This document shows positions 58,876 through 64,000 of a stretch of DNA of 64,000 nt, piece after piece. The notes below the pieces were generated by a model. That model saw nothing but the letters and a program-made list of their open reading frames with translations, ran no database searches and had not been told where the DNA came from. Source of the DNA: JACMLD01 sp047602295. Lineage in GTDB: Bacteria > Bacteroidota > Bacteroidia > Chitinophagales > Chitinophagaceae. Both the position numbers and the translations under genes were made by a program. The stretch lies in NCBI GenBank assembly GCA_047602295.1, contig JASGHP010000001.1, forward strand, positions 3,720,001 to 3,784,000. The letters are read 5' to 3'. Each line of letters opens with the position of its first letter. Position 1 is the stretch's first letter.

Positions 58876-59628
58876 TTATTTGTATCCTTTAGAACGAACT
58901 ACGCTGCGGGTCATTTCATAAAATGCACGGGAGCTGTCTTTAAACTCCTGCCACTTTGTTTTTGGTGGAAAGAAAGCATCAGCCCATTCCTTTTTCCATT
59001 TGCCGGTAAAATATTTCAGTATTTCTGGGTCTGTGGGGTCTACCACGTATTTAAAATCGCCCTCCCACTCTACGCGGTTGGTAATGATATTGGGATGCGT
59101 TTTTTCCAGTATTTTAAAACCTATAGAATGTGTGGGCAGGTAATCCTGGATTAGTTCACCCATATCGTAACCAAAATTAAAACCGATTTTCTTTTTATCT
59201 ACCAGGTAGGTAACACCATTCATTTCATGAATGATCCATTTGTGCGATTCACGTGGGAAAAGATATTCGCCCAACAGCGAAGGCGTCTCCATAAAACCAC
59301 GTTTTGCCACGCGGAATTGTTCAGCCAAAAACTTTTCAGGGTTTTCAACATGCTCAAGTACCTGGCAGCAGATAACGTAATCAAACTCTTTATCTTTAAA
59401 AGGAAGTGCTTCACCATCAGCCTGTAGAAAGGTTTGGTTTTTCAACACTTTTATATCGCCGCTTCTGTGGTAATTGGTGTCAACAAATTTGTCGCAAACC
59501 ACGTTAGAACGCGGATGCGGGTTGTGCCCACCACCTACTTCTAAAACACGGTCGCTGGATTTAATATGCAGGTCTTCTCTGTTTCTCGGGTTCCTGATTT
59601 TCATTAGAAACAACAATTTGGGTATCAA
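58876..59628 (-). CDS. Class I SAM-dependent methyltransferase
   Basis: A 250-residue protein. Motif I is VLEVGGGHNPHPRSN (about residue 30), with the acidic residue after strand 2 in VVCDKFVDTN. FLQADGEALPFKDKEFDYVI is motif II/post-II, and CCQVLEHVENPEKFL is the Methyltransf_11 signature. The C-terminal half (KIGFNFGYDMGELI and later) is longer than a bare methyltransferase and may bind the acceptor, which is unknown. Confidence 0.88.
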   Translation of the reverse strand: MIPKLLFLMKIRNPRNREDLHIKSSDRVLEVGGGHNPHPRSNVVCDKFVDTNYHRSGDIKVLKNQTFLQADGEALPFKDKEFDYVICCQVLEHVENPEKFLAEQFRVAKRGFMETPSLLGEYLFPRESHKWIIHEMNGVTYLVDKKKIGFNFGYDMGELIQDYLPTHSIGFKILEKTHPNIITNRVEWEGDFKYVVDPTDPEILKYFTGKWKKEWADAFFPPKTKWQEFKDSSRAFYEMTRSVVRSKGYK

Positions 59629-60026
59629 TCAATAAGTAATAAACGCGGGGTTAAAGATAAATATTGTTTGTATTCCTCACAAGTAGCAGAAAATAAATCG
59701 TTTACACTTGAAGGCGAGAGGCGCTGCGTCTACGACGCTAATGGAACGCAGATTGTTATGATTATTATGATTTAAAGGATTACTCATTGCTGACAATGAC
59801 AACCACCACTTTCGACTAACGACTAAAGACTAACGACTAGCCCCTCACTGGCCACAGTAATCTGTAAAGAAAGCTGCTAGCTGTGAGCTACTAGCCACTA
59901 GTCGTTTGCTTCGATGAACTGAACTACGAACTATGAACTCCGAACCCCGAACTGCGAACTAAGAACTAAAATGAACTGACTTACGACTTAAGACTTACGA
60001 CTTATGACTTGCTTATCTTCGCTTGC
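59629..60026. other. Repeat-rich intergenic region
   Basis: No gene. It contains ACGACTAAAGACTAACGACT, AGCTGCTAGCTGTGAGCTAC, GAACTATGAACTCCGAACCC and GACTTACGACTTAAGACTTA units just before the next start. These belong to the same classes as elsewhere. Confidence 0.5.
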
Positions 60027-60536
60027 ATGAAACTGCGCGAACAATTATTGAAAGAACATAGCAGGGCCAATTGCGATAAGATTGTAAAATGGGTGGGGAA
60101 AGATCAATCCCGCTTTGATGAACTTTTTGTTTTGTTTTTGAGTGATGAATACAGGGTGGTGCAACACGCCGCCTGGCCAATAAGTTATGCAGTGATAGGC
60201 AACCCGCAATTAATAAAAAAGCATTTTAAGAAGTTAGTGACCAATCTTGACAAGCCAGGCATACACGATGCGGTGAAAAGAAATACCATGCGCCTGCTGC
60301 AGGATATAGACATACCCACGGCTTATCATGGCAGAATAATGGACAACTGTTTTAAATACATTTCAACTCCCGGAGAGCCGGTAGCTATAAAAGCATTTTC
60401 ACTAACCGTGTTAGAAAAACTGGCCGCCATTTACCCCGACATTATACCAGAAATAAAGCTGCTGATAGAAGAAAATTACGAACGCGAAACAGCCGCGTTT
60501 AAATCAAGAGCGAAGAAGCTGTTGAAGAAGTGGTAA
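60027..60536 (+). CDS. HEAT-like helical repeat protein
   Basis: A 169-residue all-helical protein. Segments VLFLSDEYRVVQHAAWPISY and GIHDAVKRNTMRLLQDIDIP resemble HEAT/ARM units. ATG at 60027 is preferred over a start at 60009. No specific function. The stop (TGG TAA) opens directly into GTAAGTTTTAAGTTGTAAGT, a 3'-end repeat. Confidence 0.7.
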   Translation: MKLREQLLKEHSRANCDKIVKWVGKDQSRFDELFVLFLSDEYRVVQHAAWPISYAVIGNPQLIKKHFKKLVTNLDKPGIHDAVKRNTMRLLQDIDIPTAYHGRIMDNCFKYISTPGEPVAIKAFSLTVLEKLAAIYPDIIPEIKLLIEENYERETAAFKSRAKKLLKKW

Positions 60537-60660
60537 GTTTTAAGTTGTAAGTTTTAAGTTGGCTAGTGGCAAGTAGTAAAAGGCTAGTGGGAAGCAGCTC
60601 TCTATGTCTTGTAGCCTGAAGCTTACAGCTCGCAGCTCATGGCTCACGGCTCGCAGCTTC
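60533..60660 (+). repeat. 3'-end repeats after the HEAT-like gene
   Basis: GGTAAGTTTTAAGTTGTAAG begins in the stop codon. It is followed by GGCTAGTGGCAAGTAG and CAGCTCGCAGCTCATGGCTC units. The 304-base gap before the next gene otherwise holds no convincing gene. Confidence 0.6.
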
Positions 60661-60840
60661 TTCCTCCACATCCGGACATTTGCTGTATCGGAATCGCACA
60701 AATTGGTCTTGTTATCATTTCACAAACGGCTCATTTTAAGCATTGTGCACAACTGGCACTTTTTTATATGCTAATGGGCGTAACCCATGCGCCGTTAGAT
60801 AGGTCAAACATCTTTCTATCACCCAAAAAGAACAATAGCC

Positions 60841-63210
60841 ATGTTTAAAAACTATTTGAAAATTGCTTTTAGAAACATCGTTCGCCACAAAGCTTACGCC
60901 GCTATAAATATTGCCGGTTTAGCCATTGGCATGGCAGCCAGTATTTTCATTTTGTTATGGGTGCAAAACGAATCCAGCTACGACAAGTTTCATAAAAATG
61001 CCAACGAGATATATCGCATTACTGCCGATGCAAGTGGTTTTAAAGCTGCTGTTAACTGTGCGGGTATGCCTGCAGGGCTGCAACAGCAAATGCCGGTGAT
61101 AAAAAATTATGTGCGTTTAAGTCACCGCGAAACTATTTTGCTTGAAAACGGCATCAGGAAGTTTGAAGAGAAAAATGTTTTTTATGCAGACTCTACCTTC
61201 CTGCAAGTGTTTTCCTTTCCATTGATAAAAGGTGATGCTGCTACAGCACTGCAAAGGCCAGATGCTTTATTGATAACAGAAGACATGGCGAAAAAATATT
61301 TTGGCGCAGCAGATCCTATTGGTAAAACACTGAAGAAAGACAATGGAGATAACGTAACTGTTACCGGCGTGCTTGCTAATATTCCTTCTAATTCTCATTT
61401 GCAGTTCGATTTTATTTTGCCAATAGCTGCCATTGCATCAACAGACAGAGATCTAAAAAACAATGTATGGAATAGTTTCAATTTTTATGGCTATGTGCAA
61501 CTGGATAAGAATTTTTCAGCTACCAAAGCATCATTGCAAAAGCTGGAAAAACAAATGGATGCCATTTACAAGCAACATGAGCCCAACGGCATAAAAGTTA
61601 GTTTTCAATTGCAGCCTTTAACCAGCATTCACCTGCAACCCGCATTGCAGGTAGATTTGCCCGGGCATGGTAATGCGCAATACGTAAGCATATTTTTTAT
61701 TGTAGCCATTGTTATACTCATTGTGGCATGTATCAATTTTATGAACCTGGCCACTGCAAGATCTGCAAGGCGTGCAAAAGAAGTTGGTTTAAGAAAAGTA
61801 GTGGGTGCTGTACGTGGTCAGTTAATTGGCCAGTTTATAGGAGAATCAATGCTGATATCATTCTTTGCACTACTGGCAGCAATTGCTATTGTAGCGTTAT
61901 GTCTTCCATTATTTAATAATCTTGCAGGCAAACAACTCAGTTTTCATTTGCTGGATGGAAAAATTTTATTCAGCCTTATTGGCATTGCATTAATTACTGG
62001 TATTATTTCCGGCAGTTATCCAGCGTTGTTTCTTTCCGGTTTTAAGCCGGTTAAAGTATTGAAAGGAAATCTTAAGCTAACTGGCGGAAATACGTTGTTC
62101 CGCAACGGCTTGGTGGTAATGCAGTTTATTATTTCGATTGTATTGCTGGCCGGCACTGCAGTTATTTATAATCAGCTTCAGTATATAAAACATAGAAACC
62201 CGGGTTTTGTAAAAGAAAACCTTTTGTACATGCCAATGAGCGGTGAAATGTGGAACAAGCAGCAGGCATTAAAAACAGAACTGCTGTCTAACCCACTAAC
62301 CAGCAATTATGCTATTGTTTCAGAATTGCCGGTTAATATAATGAGTGGCGACATTGATGTGAAGTGGGAAGGAAAAGATCCTAATTCGCAGGTAGTAATT
62401 CCATCGCTGGCAGTAGACGAGCATTTTATTGATGTGTTTCAGATGAACATATTGAATGGACGCAATTTTGCTAAAACTTTAATAGCAGACTCAAACAATT
62501 ATATAGTAAACGAAACGGCTGTTAAACTGATGGGCTTCACAGTTGCTAACGTTGTTGGCAAACCGCTTTCTTTTTATGGACGTAAGGGAATGATTATTGG
62601 TGTGGTGAAAGATTTCAATTTCAAGCCTATTCAACAAGCTATTGAGCCGCTTGTTTTAAGAACCAATAATTGGGGCGGAACAGTTATAATAAGAGCAAAA
62701 GGCGGGCAAACAGAAGCCACCATTAAAGCTTTGGCAGCTATCAGCCAGCAATTGATTCCTGCACGTCCGTTCTCATACAATTTCCTTGACCAGGACCTTG
62801 CCAATCTTTATAAAGGTGAACAACAAATGGGCAGCATCTTTAACCTCTTTGCAATATTAGCCATATTTATTAGCTGCATGGGTTTGTATGGATTGTCTGC
62901 GTTTATGGCGCAGCAAAGAACAAAAGAAATTGGCGTTCGCAAAGTATTGGGCGCATCTGTATTCAATATAGTTTACCTGCTGTCTACAGGTTTTACACGT
63001 TTAATATTAATTGCTACGGCTATTGCTATACCATTATCGTGGTTTGCCATTAATAGCTGGTTGCGGGGCTTTGCCTATCATGTAGAAATCAGTTGGCTGG
63101 TTTTTGCATTTGCTTCATTGGCTGCTTTGTTTATTGCATGGCTTACCGTAAGCTATGAATCTGTAAAAGCAGCAGTGAGCAACCCGGTAAAATCTTTGAG
63201 AACAGAATAA
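60841..63210 (+). CDS. MacB/FtsX-type ABC transporter permease
   Basis: A 789-residue membrane protein of the Bacteroidota MacB-like permease type. TM1 (AYAAINIAGLAIGMAASIFI) is followed by a MacB periplasmic core domain, three FtsX membrane segments near residues 285-400 with the motif ARRAKEVGLRKVVGAVRGQL, a second TM/periplasmic unit, and a final FtsX block with QQRTKEIGVRKVLGASVFNI. Such proteins need a separate ATPase for mechanotransmission or export; none is adjacent. The substrate is unknown. Confidence 0.9.
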   Translation: MFKNYLKIAFRNIVRHKAYAAINIAGLAIGMAASIFILLWVQNESSYDKFHKNANEIYRITADASGFKAAVNCAGMPAGLQQQMPVIKNYVRLSHRETILLENGIRKFEEKNVFYADSTFLQVFSFPLIKGDAATALQRPDALLITEDMAKKYFGAADPIGKTLKKDNGDNVTVTGVLANIPSNSHLQFDFILPIAAIASTDRDLKNNVWNSFNFYGYVQLDKNFSATKASLQKLEKQMDAIYKQHEPNGIKVSFQLQPLTSIHLQPALQVDLPGHGNAQYVSIFFIVAIVILIVACINFMNLATARSARRAKEVGLRKVVGAVRGQLIGQFIGESMLISFFALLAAIAIVALCLPLFNNLAGKQLSFHLLDGKILFSLIGIALITGIISGSYPALFLSGFKPVKVLKGNLKLTGGNTLFRNGLVVMQFIISIVLLAGTAVIYNQLQYIKHRNPGFVKENLLYMPMSGEMWNKQQALKTELLSNPLTSNYAIVSELPVNIMSGDIDVKWEGKDPNSQVVIPSLAVDEHFIDVFQMNILNGRNFAKTLIADSNNYIVNETAVKLMGFTVANVVGKPLSFYGRKGMIIGVVKDFNFKPIQQAIEPLVLRTNNWGGTVIIRAKGGQTEATIKALAAISQQLIPARPFSYNFLDQDLANLYKGEQQMGSIFNLFAILAIFISCMGLYGLSAFMAQQRTKEIGVRKVLGASVFNIVYLLSTGFTRLILIATAIAIPLSWFAINSWLRGFAYHVEISWLVFAFASLAALFIAWLTVSYESVKAAVSNPVKSLRTE

Positions 63211-63257
63211 ATGGAACAATATAAAAGCGAGTAAAAGAAAAACAAATCTTACAATTC

Positions 63258-63911
63258 ATGTACTTCAGCACTTATAAAAAAACAACCTTCTCGTTACTGC
63301 TATTATTTTTTAGTACCGTTTTATATGCGCAAAAAGCAACACCTTATAATCTTGCTGCTTTACTGCATGAAAACAAAATACAAACCATGCCTGGCAGGCA
63401 ACCGGTGCTATTGGCAGATGGTACACAAAAGAATGCAATTACTACAAATGGTCTAGCATGGATACCTGGCATTCAATTTTCTGAAGGAAGCATTGATGTT
63501 GATTTGCGTGGTAAAGATATTTTCCTGCACAGTTTTTTAGGCATTGCATTTCACGCAAAAGATTCCAGTCAGTATGAAGTAATTTACTTCAGGCCTTTTA
63601 ATTTCCGGCATGCAGATACATTGCGCAGAAAATGGTCTGTTCAGTATATGGTTATTCCGGATTATGACTATACTAAATTAAGAGCTGAGCATCCCTTAGT
63701 TTATGAAAATGCTGTTAAGCCTGTGCCCAAAGCAGATGAATGGTTTCATGCAAAAATTATAGTAAAAAATAATTCCGTTTCAGTTTTTGTCAATCAGTCT
63801 ACAGAGCCTTCTCTTGTAGTAAATAAAATAGGCAGCCTTACTACCGGCATGATTGGTTTATGGGATTCTGGCATTACAGGAGATTTTGCTAATCTTGAAA
63901 TCGGTCAATAA
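63258..63911 (+). CDS. Exported LamG/DUF1080-like protein
   Basis: A 217-residue secreted protein with a signal peptide (TTFSLLLLFFSTVLYAQK). The mature part resembles concanavalin/LamG or 3-keto-disaccharide hydrolase-like beta-sandwiches: GIQFSEGSIDVDLRGKDIFL, FLGIAFHAKDSSQYEVIYFR, WFHAKIIVKNNSVSVFVNQS and TGMIGLWDSGITGDFANLEI. No catalytic residues are identified. It lies 47 bases after the permease gene and could be co-transcribed. Confidence 0.75.
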   Translation: MYFSTYKKTTFSLLLLFFSTVLYAQKATPYNLAALLHENKIQTMPGRQPVLLADGTQKNAITTNGLAWIPGIQFSEGSIDVDLRGKDIFLHSFLGIAFHAKDSSQYEVIYFRPFNFRHADTLRRKWSVQYMVIPDYDYTKLRAEHPLVYENAVKPVPKADEWFHAKIIVKNNSVSVFVNQSTEPSLVVNKIGSLTTGMIGLWDSGITGDFANLEIGQ

Positions 63912-63934
63912 TATACTTTCGGCCTGCTATTATT

Positions 63935-64000
63935 TTATCTGTTGTTTATCACGGTTTTCGATCTTACTATAACAGGTGAACCTTCAGCGGCAAAAACAGA
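63935..64000 (-). CDS. 3' end of a gene entering from the right edge
   Basis: On the minus strand an open frame runs from the window edge to TAA at 63935-63937, giving ..SVFAAEGSPVIVRSKTVINNR. The composition is compatible with a protein C-terminus, but 21 residues do not allow a family call. Confidence 0.3.
   Translation of the reverse strand, partial: SVFAAEGSPVIVRSKTVINNR

Noticed and set aside
60639..60848. 69-codon plus-strand frame before the MacB-type gene
   Set aside because: It starts within an AGCTCGCAGCTC repeat and overlaps the start of the permease gene; no family.

Overview
The window looks like a chromosome segment of a Bacteroidota bacterium, most likely a member of the Chitinophagaceae. 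This rests on gene content, on several -7 boxes matching the Bacteroidota form TAnnTTTG, on weak Shine-Dalgarno sequences, on many Sec or lipoprotein signal peptides, and on TonB C-terminal and YkuD proteins of Bacteroidota type. No rRNA, tRNA, CRISPR array, phage gene or transposase was recognised.

Layout. 0-12.6 kb: small exported or conserved proteins, a divergent lipid kinase / App1 phosphatidate phosphatase pair followed by DUF1345 and DUF5995 genes, and an orphan urocanase. 12.7-25 kb: a TIM-barrel isomerase, then the minus-strand operon thrA-thrB-thrC. It is preceded by a 42-codon Thr/Ile-rich leader peptide that I read directly from the sequence. Divergent from it is ppc, which carries a frameshift; valS follows. 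25-32 kb: a DnaQ/GIY-YIG fusion, a 33-codon membrane micro-ORF, an esterase, folC, TonB-related proteins and purE. 32.4-39.3 kb: an RND efflux operon (adaptor, pump, TolC) on the plus strand between purE and purK on the minus strand. 39.5-46.5 kb: an L,D-transpeptidase with a TonB-like tail, a lipoprotein, an ABC exporter, a circularly permuted ACP-like protein, a GNAT acetyltransferase and a PhnB-like protein. 46.5-52 kb: a repeat-rich accessory region with a HEAT-repeat protein and its small partner, a frameshifted membrane protein gene and a 21-bp tandem repeat. 52-64 kb: an FG-GAP protein, a HopJ-family protein, an AraC regulator with two SRPBCC proteins, a VOC protein, a large glycosidase-like protein, a methyltransferase, a HEAT-like protein, a MacB/FtsX-type permease and a LamG-like exported protein.

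How genes work together. PEP carboxylase makes oxaloacetate, the precursor of aspartate, which thrABC converts to threonine, so the divergent ppc/thr locus is one metabolic module. The lipid kinase and the App1 phosphatase could add and remove phosphate on diacylglycerol-type lipids. PurK and PurE catalyse consecutive steps of purine synthesis. The three efflux genes make a complete tripartite pump.

The most unusual points are: (1) the threonine leader peptide; (2) an ACP-like protein whose termini both fall at the phosphopantetheine serine position, with that serine absent; (3) several families of short AT-rich repeats that sit in the sense direction at the 3' ends of at least sixteen genes and often supply the stop codon; (4) a 99-bp direct repeat, 98/99 identical, flanking the AraC-SRPBCC-SRPBCC cluster; (5) a 21-bp tandem repeat encoding twelve heptapeptides; (6) two genes each broken by one extra base.
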